The position numbers were made by a program, and so were the translations under genes. The notes under the pieces were generated by a model, which saw nothing but the letters and a program-made list of their open reading frames with translations, had not been told where the DNA came from and searched no databases. From Chlorogloeopsis sp. ULAP01 (GTDB lineage: Bacteria; Cyanobacteriota; Cyanobacteriia; Cyanobacteriales; Nostocaceae), in the NCBI RefSeq assembly GCF_030381805.1, contig NZ_JAUDRH010000005.1:412109-476108 (forward strand): 64,000 nt of DNA, given 5' to 3'. Positions within the stretch are counted from its first letter, which is position 1, and every line of letters begins with the position of its first letter. This document shows, in pieces, positions 53,148 through 61,253 of this stretch.

Positions 53148-55088
53148 TTAGATATCTAAATCTGTAAGGTCGAGCTTAGAACCATAGGTTTCAATAAATT
53201 CTCGACGGGGTGCCACGCGATCGCCCATCAGAATTGTGAAAATGCGATCAGCTTCGGCTGCATCTTCAATTTCCACTTGCTTAAGGGTACGGGTTTCTGG
53301 GTTCATGGTGGTTGTCCAAAGTTGTTCGGGCATCATTTCACCCAAACCTTTGAATCGCTGAATGGTGTAGTTGGCGTTTTCAGGAAACTCGTGTCGAATC
53401 AGGTTGTCTTTTTCGCGATCGCTGTAGCAATAATAATGATTGCGCCCTCGCTCTATTTTATAGAGTGGTGGGCAAGCGATGTAGACGTAGCCTTGTTCGA
53501 TGAGTGCTCGTTGATAACGATAAAAGAAAGTTAACAACAAGGTGCGAATATGTGCTCCATCCACATCAGCGTCAGTCATGATCACAATTCGGTGGTAGCG
53601 CAGTTGGGAAGCATCGAATTCCTCACCCTTTACCCCCAAACCCAAGGCAGTAATTAGAGACTGGATTTCATTGTTTTTATAGATTTTAGCGTCGTCAGTT
53701 TTTTCGATATTGAGGATTTTACCGCGCAAGGGGAGGATGGCTTGGAAGCGGCGATCGCGTCCTTGTTTGGCACTGCCACCTGCGGAGTCGCCTTCTACCA
53801 AGAAAATTTCTGATTCTTTAGGATCTCTAGTACTGCAATCCGCTAATTTCCCAGGTAGTGGCGAAGATTCCAAAACTGATTTGCGGCGCACTAATTCCCG
53901 CGCGTGACGGGCAGCTTCTGCCGCTTTAAAGGCTTGGATGGCTTTATCTAAAATGGCATCAGCAATACTGGGGCGAAATTCTAGGTATTCGGTGAGAGCT
54001 TCTCCCACTAAAGAATCAACAATTCCTCGAACTTCAGTATTACCAAGTTTCGTTTTAGTTTGTCCTTCAAATTCCGGATCTGGAACCTTAACAGAAATTA
54101 CTCCAGTCAAACCTTCGCGTACGTGTTCGCCACTGAGGTTGGCTTCGTTTTCTTTAATTTTGTTACGTTTGCGGGCGATCGCATTTAGAGTACGCGTCAG
54201 AACTGCCTTCAAACCTTCCAAATGCGTACCGCCGTCTACCGTGCGAATATTATTAGCAAAACCCAATACATTATCTGTATAGGCATCGGTACACCACTGC
54301 AATGACACTTCGACTTGAACGTTGTTACGTTCTCCCTGCACGTAAATAATTTCTTCATGCAGTGGTTGCTTATCAGCATTCATATAAGCAATATATTCGC
54401 GAATACCACCCCTGTATTCGTAAGTTTCTACTTTAGGCTGATCGCTTTTTAGTAATTGCAAGCGGTAGTCAGTAAAAGTAATTTTTACACCCGCATTGAG
54501 ATAGGCTAATTCCCGCAAACGGCTTGCTAAAGTAACATAGTCAAACTCAGTGCCAGTAGTAAAGATTTGGGAATCTGGTTTGAAATTAACAGAAGTGCCG
54601 CTACGATTCTCTTTGTAAGGCTTTGCTGTCAGTTCGGTGACGGGAACACCTCGTTCGTAACGCTGGGCATGAACCTTCTTATCTCGCCAAACCTTGACTT
54701 CTACCCACTCAGATAAGGCATTGACAACGGAAATACCAACCCCGTGCAGTCCTCCAGAAACTTTATAGCCGCCGCCGCCAAATTTACCCCCAGCGTGCAG
54801 TACGGTTAATACAGTTTCTAGTGCCGATTTTCCTGTTTGTGGGTGAATATCGGTAGGAATACCTCGACCATCATCTGTTACAGTAACAGAACCGTCGGCA
54901 TTGAGATCCACCTCCACATGGGTACAGTATCCCGCCAAAGCCTCATCAATTGAGTTGTCCACCACTTCGTACACTAAATGGTGAAGTCCTCTTGACCCTG
55001 TGGAACCAATATACATCCCCGGTCGTTTGCGGACGGGTTCCAGACCTTCCAGAACTTGAATCTGTTCGGCACTGTAACTACTCGTCAT
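53148..55088 (-). CDS. gyrB: DNA gyrase subunit B (GyrB)
   Basis: 646 aa. GHKL ATPase and transducer: VRKRPGMYIGSTGSRGLHHLVYEVVDNSIDEALAG, VTDDGRGIPTDIHPQTG, GGGGYKVSGGLHGVGISVVNALS; TOPRIM with EGDSAGGSAKQGRDR and DADVDGAHIRTLLLTFFYR; and the C-terminal RFKGLGEMMPEQLW. 646 aa is right for bacterial GyrB of the short type. ATG 55088 has AGGAGAATTTAC upstream; the longer frame to 55283 encodes low-complexity from spacer repeats and is rejected. Confidence 0.97.
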   Translation of the reverse strand: MTSSYSAEQIQVLEGLEPVRKRPGMYIGSTGSRGLHHLVYEVVDNSIDEALAGYCTHVEVDLNADGSVTVTDDGRGIPTDIHPQTGKSALETVLTVLHAGGKFGGGGYKVSGGLHGVGISVVNALSEWVEVKVWRDKKVHAQRYERGVPVTELTAKPYKENRSGTSVNFKPDSQIFTTGTEFDYVTLASRLRELAYLNAGVKITFTDYRLQLLKSDQPKVETYEYRGGIREYIAYMNADKQPLHEEIIYVQGERNNVQVEVSLQWCTDAYTDNVLGFANNIRTVDGGTHLEGLKAVLTRTLNAIARKRNKIKENEANLSGEHVREGLTGVISVKVPDPEFEGQTKTKLGNTEVRGIVDSLVGEALTEYLEFRPSIADAILDKAIQAFKAAEAARHARELVRRKSVLESSPLPGKLADCSTRDPKESEIFLVEGDSAGGSAKQGRDRRFQAILPLRGKILNIEKTDDAKIYKNNEIQSLITALGLGVKGEEFDASQLRYHRIVIMTDADVDGAHIRTLLLTFFYRYQRALIEQGYVYIACPPLYKIERGRNHYYCYSDREKDNLIRHEFPENANYTIQRFKGLGEMMPEQLWTTTMNPETRTLKQVEIEDAAEADRIFTILMGDRVAPRREFIETYGSKLDLTDLDI

Positions 55089-55431
55089 GTAAATTCTCCT
55101 GATAAGTGGGGGTGAAAATCGCCAAAAGGCGAAAAAGTCTAAAACACTCCAAGATTCTAACACAAAAGCCTTATAGGCGACTTTAGAGCAGTTTGATGAG
55201 AAATTCAAATAGGGGTTCAACCCCATGTGAAGAGGACAAGGGGATAAGGGGACAGGGGAGCAGGGGAGATGAGGAGAGAACAACTAACCACTGTACGGGC
55301 AGATTTTGCTGATAATCTTGCTGTTCAAACCGAGATTTATCTTCTAAACCCGCACGGCAGTCGCTACAACTGGGGTTCCCCCGGCAACGCGCTGCCTCCC
55401 CTACTAACCACTAACAAATGACCAATGACTA
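55089..55431. repeat. Repeat-rich spacer between gyrB and miaA (divergent)
   Basis: Holds purine-rich spacer sequence, fold-back element copy 3 (55292-55357), GGTTCCCCCGGCAACGCGCTGCC type dispersed repeat (55371-55396), and a heptad array (55416-55438) that runs into the miaA start. No gene. Confidence 0.7.
55292..55357. repeat. Fold-back element (GGGCGGGTTT ends), copy 3
   Basis: Begins CTGTACGGGCAGATTTTGCTG and ends CTTCTAAACCCGCACGG. Same orientation and inner GATAATCTTGCTGTTCAAACCGAGA as copy 2; here the stem has two changes in the GGGCGGG ends. Confidence 0.75.
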
Positions 55432-55438
55432 ATGACTA
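55416..55438 (+). repeat. TAATGAC heptad array at the miaA start
   Basis: Three units (AAATGACC, AATGACT, AATGACTA) end in the ATG at 55432. No Shine-Dalgarno is visible. Confidence 0.75.
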
Positions 55439-56424
55439 AATTAATTGTGATTTGTGGCGCAACGGCTACAGGTAAATCGAGTTTAGCTCTAACTATAGCA
55501 ATGCAATTAGGTACTGTAATTCTGAGTGCAGATTCTCGTCAAGTATACAGAGAGTTTGATATTGGTACAGCTAAACCAACCGGAGCAGAGCAGAAATTAG
55601 TACCCCACTATCTGATTGATATATGCGATCCCAAAGAAATTATGACGGTAGCAGATTATCAGGAGCGGGCGCAAGCATTAATTTCTTCTCCCCCATTCCA
55701 GGCAATGGAGACGCGGAGAGAAGGAGACGCGGTGACGCGGAGAAATGTGTCAAAAAATCCCCGTGTCAGCGAAGTTCCTCTCCTCGTGGGTGGTACTGGC
55801 TTATATATTCGTTCGATTACACAAGGAATGAAGATTCCGAGGGTAGCACCTCACAAAGAATTGCGATCGCAACTTGAATCTCTCTCCCAAGTTCAGCTTT
55901 ACGCCATGTTACAACAAGTTGACTCTGTTGCAGCCCAAAAGATTCATCCCCACGATTCAGTACGAACTTTGAGAGCATTAGAAGTTTATTATGTTACTGG
56001 TCGTCCAATTTCTGAGCAACAAGGAGAAAATCCTCCCAATTATCCTATTTTGCAAATTGGTTTAGATTGTGACTCTGCTCATCTGGGCCATCGTATAGCC
56101 CAGCGTACCGAACAGATGATAGCAGATGGTTTGGTAAGTGAAGTTGAGCGTTTGTGTCAAAAATATGGTGCCGACTTGCCTTTGCTCAATACTTTAGGGT
56201 ATCAAGAGATAAAACAATATTTAGCAGGAGATATTTCTTTAGATAAAGCTAAAGAATTAACAGTTTTACATACTCGCCAATTTGCCAAACGGCAGCGTAC
56301 TTGGTTTCACGCCTATTCGCAAATTGAGTGGTTTGATGTAGAAAGTTCAGATTTATTAGACAAAGTATGGCTACGAGTTCAGGAATTTATTACTAACTCT
56401 TCAAGAGTCGAATTGTCACTATGA
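55432..56424 (+). CDS. miaA: tRNA dimethylallyltransferase (MiaA) with an in-frame insertion
   Basis: 330 aa. Adds dimethylallyl to A37 of tRNAs reading UNN codons. P-loop GATATGKSS at the start, DSRQVYREFDIGTAKPT, VGGTGLYIRSIT, and QFAKRQRTWFH near the C-terminus. Length is about 30 residues above normal: between the ALISSPP and VPLLVGG blocks, an extra METRREGDAVTRRNVSKNPR (DNA about 55704-55785) is encoded by a GGAGACGCGGAGA-type dispersed repeat. The ATG at 55432 is the family start and comes from a heptad array. Overlaps the SGNH gene by four bases (ATGA). Confidence 0.93.
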   Translation: MTKLIVICGATATGKSSLALTIAMQLGTVILSADSRQVYREFDIGTAKPTGAEQKLVPHYLIDICDPKEIMTVADYQERAQALISSPPFQAMETRREGDAVTRRNVSKNPRVSEVPLLVGGTGLYIRSITQGMKIPRVAPHKELRSQLESLSQVQLYAMLQQVDSVAAQKIHPHDSVRTLRALEVYYVTGRPISEQQGENPPNYPILQIGLDCDSAHLGHRIAQRTEQMIADGLVSEVERLCQKYGADLPLLNTLGYQEIKQYLAGDISLDKAKELTVLHTRQFAKRQRTWFHAYSQIEWFDVESSDLLDKVWLRVQEFITNSSRVELSL

Positions 56425-57182
56425 ATAATCAAGTCATATTTTTACTGTGGATTTCTGCCAGTATTAATATTTTGTGTTTTTTGATTGGGGGTTTTGTTTT
56501 TCTTAAACAAATCAGCTATTACTATTTATTTTTTAAAAGATTAAAATTTTTGAATTTTCACAAAAATCTTCATCTTGATTATCCTGCCTACTATTGGCAT
56601 AAAAAGAGCCAATTTGAATTATTACCTCGGTCTGAATCTGAAATTATTATGTTGGGAGATAGTATCACGGATGAAGGTGAATGGATAGAATTATTGGGAA
56701 ATGTCAATATCAAAAACAGAGGTATTTCTGGTGATACCATTGAAAGAATATTATATCGTTTAAGTACAATTTTAACTTCACAGCCAAAACAAATCTTCTT
56801 AATGATAGGAATTAATGATTTAATAAATAGTCGTAAATCTGTTACAGAGATTTTAGAAAAATATCAAGAGATTTTAAAAGAGTTTCAAGAGAAAATGCCA
56901 CATACAGAAATTTTTATTCAAAGTGTTTTGCCTGTGAATAATAAAATTTATCTCTATTGGCAAGACAACAAAAATATTATCAATCTTAATTTGGGTTTGC
57001 AAAAGCTTGCCCAAAACTTTAATTATCAATATATAAATTTATTTTCTCATTTATTAGATTCGGAAAACCAATTAGATGCAAAATACACAGCAGATGGTTT
57101 ACATTTAAATGGTCACGCATACTTAGTTTGGAAGTCAGTAATTGAAAAATATGTAGCTACTTCCGAAATACAAAAAAGCTAA
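56421..57182 (+). CDS. SGNH/GDSL-type lipase-esterase with N-terminal membrane anchor
   Basis: 253 aa. An N-terminal TM segment (VIFLLWISASINILCFLIGGFVF) anchors it, followed by the SGNH hydrolase domain: block I MLGDSITDEGEW (Ser), block II NRGISGDT (Gly), block III MIGINDL (Asn), block V ADGLHLNGHAY (Asp, His). Substrate (ester or acyl-sugar) unknown. Overlaps miaA by ATGA, so the two are co-transcribed although the functions are unrelated. Confidence 0.92.
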   Translation: MNNQVIFLLWISASINILCFLIGGFVFLKQISYYYLFFKRLKFLNFHKNLHLDYPAYYWHKKSQFELLPRSESEIIMLGDSITDEGEWIELLGNVNIKNRGISGDTIERILYRLSTILTSQPKQIFLMIGINDLINSRKSVTEILEKYQEILKEFQEKMPHTEIFIQSVLPVNNKIYLYWQDNKNIINLNLGLQKLAQNFNYQYINLFSHLLDSENQLDAKYTADGLHLNGHAYLVWKSVIEKYVATSEIQKS

Positions 57183-57247
57183 AAAAAGCTAAGAGATTAT
57201 ATTTGTAAAGGTATACCAATCTCATAAGCATTTCATCTCAGAATTTT

Positions 57248-57988
57248 CTACAGTGCATCTGGATCTATTCCCATAGCACGCAGTCGTTCTGCTAGTAATT
57301 GAGCGCGTTGTTCAGCACTCTCGGCGCGCTGTTCAGCCATCTCGGCACGTTGTTGAGCTACTTCAGCACGTTCATCCCCTGTCGGAAGAACGGTACCATC
57401 TTGATAACACCAGCGCAACCAAATATCTTGCCTACCTTCAAATCCTCCCTGCCAGAGAGTTAACCCTAAACCAACTTGCTCTAACCAAGTTTCTGGTGTT
57501 TCAAAGTATCTCGCCCCCCGAAGTTCATAAATACGTAACTGCTGCTCTCCTAACTGTCGAGTCGGATCGTAGACTACGTAGTAACTCACTCGCATTTGTT
57601 CATAAATTCTTAGTTTGCTTTTTAGTTCATCACCTTCTCTGTTAGAGACAATTTCAATCGCAACTTCTGGGGTTTTACCAAATTCCCAAAGCATATAGCA
57701 ACGATTTTGCTTTTCCCACCAGTTATCTGGTACTTGCACATTCAGACTCAAGAATACGTCTGGCACGATGGGGGATTGTTTGTAAATGTAGTAAATACCG
57801 ACATTGGCTTCAGCTAAAAAAATCTGATTTTGTAAAGAACTGTAAAGAGAGCTTACTAAAAGGCGTTGTTGTTTGGCAGAAGCAAAATTATCCACTGGTG
57901 TGTCATCTTCAGTTACTAGCTGATTGGCATCAGGTACATAGAAATTATCATCATTGATTAAAAGTTGCTCAACCATGAGTTTATCCAC
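57248..57988 (-). CDS. Uma2 family protein with C-terminal coiled coil
   Basis: 246 aa. Uma2 core: PVDNFASAKQQRLLVSSLY, SPIVPDVFLSLNVQVPD, PEVAIEIVSNREGDELKSKLRIYEQMRVSYYVVYDPTRQ; then QDIWLRWCYQDGTVLPTGDE and a coiled coil of heptads (QRAEMAE, QRAESAE, QRAQLLA) ending LRAMGIDPDAL. The coiled-coil heptads are direct 21-base repeats. The same C-terminal end is found in the fragment at 63771. Convergent with the SGNH gene. ATG 57988 or 57976. Confidence 0.92.
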   Translation of the reverse strand: MDKLMVEQLLINDDNFYVPDANQLVTEDDTPVDNFASAKQQRLLVSSLYSSLQNQIFLAEANVGIYYIYKQSPIVPDVFLSLNVQVPDNWWEKQNRCYMLWEFGKTPEVAIEIVSNREGDELKSKLRIYEQMRVSYYVVYDPTRQLGEQQLRIYELRGARYFETPETWLEQVGLGLTLWQGGFEGRQDIWLRWCYQDGTVLPTGDERAEVAQQRAEMAEQRAESAEQRAQLLAERLRAMGIDPDAL

Positions 57989-58011
57989 CTCTTGAGAGCT
58001 TTATTTTTACG

Positions 58012-58722
58012 TTAGTTGATTGGAGTTAAAACATCTGCATCTACACTATCATTTTTAAGATGACCATCTTCCATATAGATAATGCGATCGCCTATATCTA
58101 AAATGCGGTTATCGTGCGTCACCATTAAGATAGTACAACCCTGTTCTTTTGCTAATTTGTGCATCAATTCCACTACATCTCTTCCAGATTTTTTATCGAG
58201 TGCAGCAGTTGGTTCATCTGCTAAAACAATTTTGGGATGACTTACTAAAGCACGAGCGATCGCTACCCGTTGTTTCTGTCCACCTGATAAGTTTTCGGCA
58301 TAATAATTGACGCGATCGCCTAAACCAACGTGTTCTAAAATAGCTGTTGCTTTGGCATCTAAATTTTCATCTAAAATTTCTTCATGAAGTTCTAATGACA
58401 TTCGGACGTTTTGCTTTGCTGTCAAAAAAGTCATGAGATTATGCGCCTGAAAAATATAACCAATCTGACGGCGAATTTCTGTTAATTGTCTCTTTTTTGC
58501 TCCACACATTTGTTGCCCTAGTATCTTCAAACTACCTTCTTGTGCAGAACGTAAGCCACCCATTAAAGTCAATAATGTGGTTTTACCAGAGCCAGACGGG
58601 CCAGTTAAAATGACAATTTCTCCTCGATAAATATCTAAGTTGATATCAAATAATACTTGCTTGCGAAGTGAACCTTGCCCAAAATAATGATTGAGGTTTT
58701 GGATAGAAATGATTGGTTCCAT
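58012..58722 (-). CDS. devA: DevA-like ABC transporter ATPase
   Basis: 236 aa. Walker A GPSGSGKTT, signature NLSGGQKQRVAIARAL, Walker B IVLADEPTAALD, and the DevA-type start (ISIQNLNHYFGQG, FDINLDIYRGEIVILTGP). With DevB and DevC forms a tripartite exporter; in Nostoc the founding member exports heterocyst glycolipids, but paralogues have other substrates, and the TetR link here suggests drug or stress export. A 478-base repeat-filled gap separates it from devC. Confidence 0.93.
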   Translation of the reverse strand: MEPIISIQNLNHYFGQGSLRKQVLFDINLDIYRGEIVILTGPSGSGKTTLLTLMGGLRSAQEGSLKILGQQMCGAKKRQLTEIRRQIGYIFQAHNLMTFLTAKQNVRMSLELHEEILDENLDAKATAILEHVGLGDRVNYYAENLSGGQKQRVAIARALVSHPKIVLADEPTAALDKKSGRDVVELMHKLAKEQGCTILMVTHDNRILDIGDRIIYMEDGHLKNDSVDADVLTPIN

Positions 58723-59200
58723 ATTTATTGTTAATTGTTATTTGTTAATTATTGATAGCCATTAACTATTAAGTAGGTGGTTTTCCTTCTGCCTCCTGCC
58801 TTGAAAGTCACCTCACCCCCTGCCCCTCTCCTTGCTAAGGAGAGGGGTGTCCGACAGGACGGGGTGAGGTTTTTCATGCCTGGCGATGAAACTTGTTTCA
58901 TTGGGACTGCCTTGAAAGAGGGTGTAGGGGAGCCAGTGGACGGGTCTCCCGGCATAAAGGAGCCACTGCGGTGGTGAGCCAGCGCGTTGGGCGGCTACCC
59001 TCCGGGAAGCCGCTTCGCGTCTAGTGCCGACTTGTAGCGACTGGCGTAGACACGAAGTGGCTTCTGAAAGTAAGGGTTCCCCGGCATAAAGCACGTGGCG
59101 TCATCTGGCGTGTATAAGGGTTTGGGGTGTAGGAGAAAAAACCTCTTTCATCTTTGGTGATGAAACTTGTTTCATAACGACTGCCTTCTGCTACTTAGCC
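58723..59200. repeat. Repeat-filled gap between devC and devA
   Basis: 478 bases made of dispersed repeats: CTCACCCCCTGCCCCTCTCC with its inverse GGAGAGGGG (about 58811-58870), a duplicated block GATGAAACTTGTTTCAT.. GACTGCC (58886-58911 and 59160-59187), and GGAGCCAGTGGACGGG and GGGAAGCCGCTTCGCGTC pieces (58929-59060). The text CTTGAAAGAGGGTGT-GGGGAGCCAGTG (58912-58938) recurs at 63894-63920. No gene. Confidence 0.8.
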
Positions 59201-60364
59201 TCAAAACATATCTGCTGGATCGGCGGCTCTGAGTTTTCGCAGGGCGATCGCTCCTGAACCACTGCACATGATAATCGTCAATAGCAACACGAAAATCGCA
59301 CGATTGAGTTTCATGCCAATCGGGATCAAAGTCGCAGCATAGGTGATTTGGTAAAGCCCGATAGATAAAAGTACTCCAGGGATAAAGCCTAATGCCGCAA
59401 GTAATAAAGCTTCTTGCATGAGCATAGTCATAAGATAGCGATCGCTATATCCCATCGCTTTTAATGTGGCGTATTCTGGCAGGTGATCGGAAACGTCGGC
59501 GTAGAGAATCTGATAAACAATCACAATCCCAACGATAAATCCTACTGCCGCTCCCATTCCGAAGATAAAGCCAATCCCTTGATTACTCCAGTAATCTATT
59601 TCTGTTTGAGCAAATTCTTGAGGAGTTAATACTTTGATATCATTAGGCAAAGCTCTTGTGAGTTGCGATCGCACAGCTTGCACGTCTGTACCTGGCTCTA
59701 GGTTAATCAGCCCAACTTCCAATTGATTTGGCTTGCGTTCTGGAAATAATTTAAGAAAAGTAGAATCGCTGCTGATAATGTTACCGTCAGCACCAAAGGA
59801 CACACCTAGCTGAAATAAGCCTACTGTTTGTACAGTCTGGCTATTTACCTCAGCTTCCACACTGCCATGCTGCTTTACTAAATCGGGAATAGCACCGTAT
59901 TCTGGTCGAGAAGCCCGATCAAATAGCACCCGATCCAGTAACTTAAGTTGCCCTAAGTGTTTATTTACCTCTGGGTTATCAAATGGTGGGTTCGCCGGAT
60001 CTATTCCCCACACTAAAATACTCCGGGTAATGCGAGTTTCAGGATTGCGCCATTGGGCAACGTTGATGTACAAAGGACGAACTGATTTTACCCCATCATA
60101 AGCCAGGGTTTGCTGCAATCTCTCTCTAGGAAAGCTTTTGACAGAAATCAAAGATTGGAATTGGGGATTAATTAAAACTAAATCTGCTTGTAGATTTTGA
60201 TGAGCTTGGGTTGCACTATCTAGGAGCGCGTCTAGTAATCCCATTTGCACAAACATCAGCATATCCGCAAAGGCAATTCCTGCTAACGCCACTGCCAAAC
60301 GCGTTTTTTCTTTCTTTAGCTGGAGCCATGCTAAGGGGGTACGGCGAAATAGTTTACGAAGCAT
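59201..60364 (-). CDS. devC: DevC-like ABC permease
   Basis: 387 aa. DevC/MacB-like topology: one N-terminal TM (TRLAVALAGIAFADMLMFVQMGLL), large outer domain (about 60-260), and three C-terminal TM segments (GFIFGMGAAVGFIVGIVIVYQILY, MQEALLLAALGFIPGVLLSIGLYQ, AIFVLLLTIIMCSGSGAIALRKL). Clear DevC marks: TPLAWLQLKKEKTRL and YATLKAMGYSDRYLM. A TetR operator lies 35 bases upstream (60399-60416). Confidence 0.94.
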   Translation of the reverse strand: MLRKLFRRTPLAWLQLKKEKTRLAVALAGIAFADMLMFVQMGLLDALLDSATQAHQNLQADLVLINPQFQSLISVKSFPRERLQQTLAYDGVKSVRPLYINVAQWRNPETRITRSILVWGIDPANPPFDNPEVNKHLGQLKLLDRVLFDRASRPEYGAIPDLVKQHGSVEAEVNSQTVQTVGLFQLGVSFGADGNIISSDSTFLKLFPERKPNQLEVGLINLEPGTDVQAVRSQLTRALPNDIKVLTPQEFAQTEIDYWSNQGIGFIFGMGAAVGFIVGIVIVYQILYADVSDHLPEYATLKAMGYSDRYLMTMLMQEALLLAALGFIPGVLLSIGLYQITYAATLIPIGMKLNRAIFVLLLTIIMCSGSGAIALRKLRAADPADMF

Positions 60365-60398
60365 AATGACAGTTCTTTAAAAAGAGAAAGTAAAATTT

Positions 60399-60416
60399 AT
60401 ATCGGACGTTCGTTAT
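60399..60416 (-). promoter_or_regulatory. TetR operator candidate upstream of devC
   Basis: ATATCGGACGTTCGTTAT, a near-perfect 18-base palindrome around ACGT. On the coding strand it reads TAACGAACGTCCGATATAAAT, so the TATAAA box (minus-10) overlaps its right end. Same element at 61735 and 63714. Confidence 0.75.
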
Positions 60417-60438
60417 GTATTAAGTTAAATTCAAATTA

Positions 60439-61062
60439 CTACTTGATACTTAGAGGCTCTCGTTTCATCGTCCAAATCAGAGAGCTTGCTTCTAGTAAAT
60501 CAAGGGTTTTCAGCACTTCAAAACCATTTTTTTGATAAAAGCAAACAGCTTTTGGAGTAGAAGTTTCTACGTAGCAAGGTAAACGTTGACTATCTGCCTG
60601 TTGAAGAATTGGCTGTAGCAATAAACTACCAATTCCTTGTCCTTGATGGGCAGGTGAAACACCAAGAAGGTTAAGATACCAGTGTGGTTGGGATAGATCG
60701 CGTTTGTGATGTTTCTCCAATACAGAGAGTGTTGATATCAATCGCCCTACTTTGAAGAATCCCAATTTGAAAGTTAAGGAAAATACTGTTGGCAAAAAAT
60801 GAAAAATATTCAGGTGAGAATGATTTGGAGGTAACCAAGCAGCAACACCTTTGAGGCTACCTACGGTTGTGTAGATATGGTTGTAAGGCAAGCTAGTAAG
60901 TAAAATTCCTTTAAATAGGCTTTTAAGGGCATTTGTTTTCATGCGATCGCTTTGTGAAAGGAGACAGTTTAATACCGGATCGTCATCAAATGCCTTGGTT
61001 AAAATTTCACTTGCTTGATTAATTTGCGATCGCTCAAGTTGTACAAGATTAGAAGTGATCAT
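60439..61062 (-). CDS. GNAT-family N-acetyltransferase
   Basis: 207 aa. Acetyl-CoA motif LLGVSPAHQGQGIGSLLLQPIL (about 137-158) and CFYQKNGFEVLKTLDL. Length and the LTKAFDDDPVL start are of the GNAT subgroup often next to drug-export genes. Start ATG 61062 (GGTGAAATC upstream) rather than the longer frame to 61113. Follows the DUF6463-like gene; both are downstream of the 61735 operator. Confidence 0.85.
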   Translation of the reverse strand: MITSNLVQLERSQINQASEILTKAFDDDPVLNCLLSQSDRMKTNALKSLFKGILLTSLPYNHIYTTVGSLKGVAAWLPPNHSHLNIFHFLPTVFSLTFKLGFFKVGRLISTLSVLEKHHKRDLSQPHWYLNLLGVSPAHQGQGIGSLLLQPILQQADSQRLPCYVETSTPKAVCFYQKNGFEVLKTLDLLEASSLIWTMKREPLSIK

Positions 61063-61253
61063 GATTTCACCACAACAAATCATTGAGAAATTGGTAAACA
61101 CGTACAAAGTCAATCTTTGTCATTGCCAGCATGAACCGTACTTTTTCTCTATCCTGTTGAATTCCAACGGAGTAAATTATTTTGCAACCAGTAATAACCA
61201 AAGCTATCCAAGGATAAGTTCTGCGGAGCAACCGAAACCAAACTAGGGAAGTT

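Noticed and set aside
55089..55283. N-terminal extension of GyrB
   Set aside because: The 65 residues come from spacer repeats; the strong Shine-Dalgarno and family start point to the ATG at 55088.
58811..58870. Possible CRISPR or terminator at CTCACCCCCTGCCCCTCTCC...GGAGAGGGG
   Set aside because: Only one inverted pair, no regular spacers; it is a common cyanobacterial fold-back repeat.
58813..59094. 93-codon frame in the devC-devA gap
   Set aside because: Made of dispersed-repeat sequence (CGGCATAAA, GGAAGCCGCTTCGCGTC); repeats give open frames by composition.
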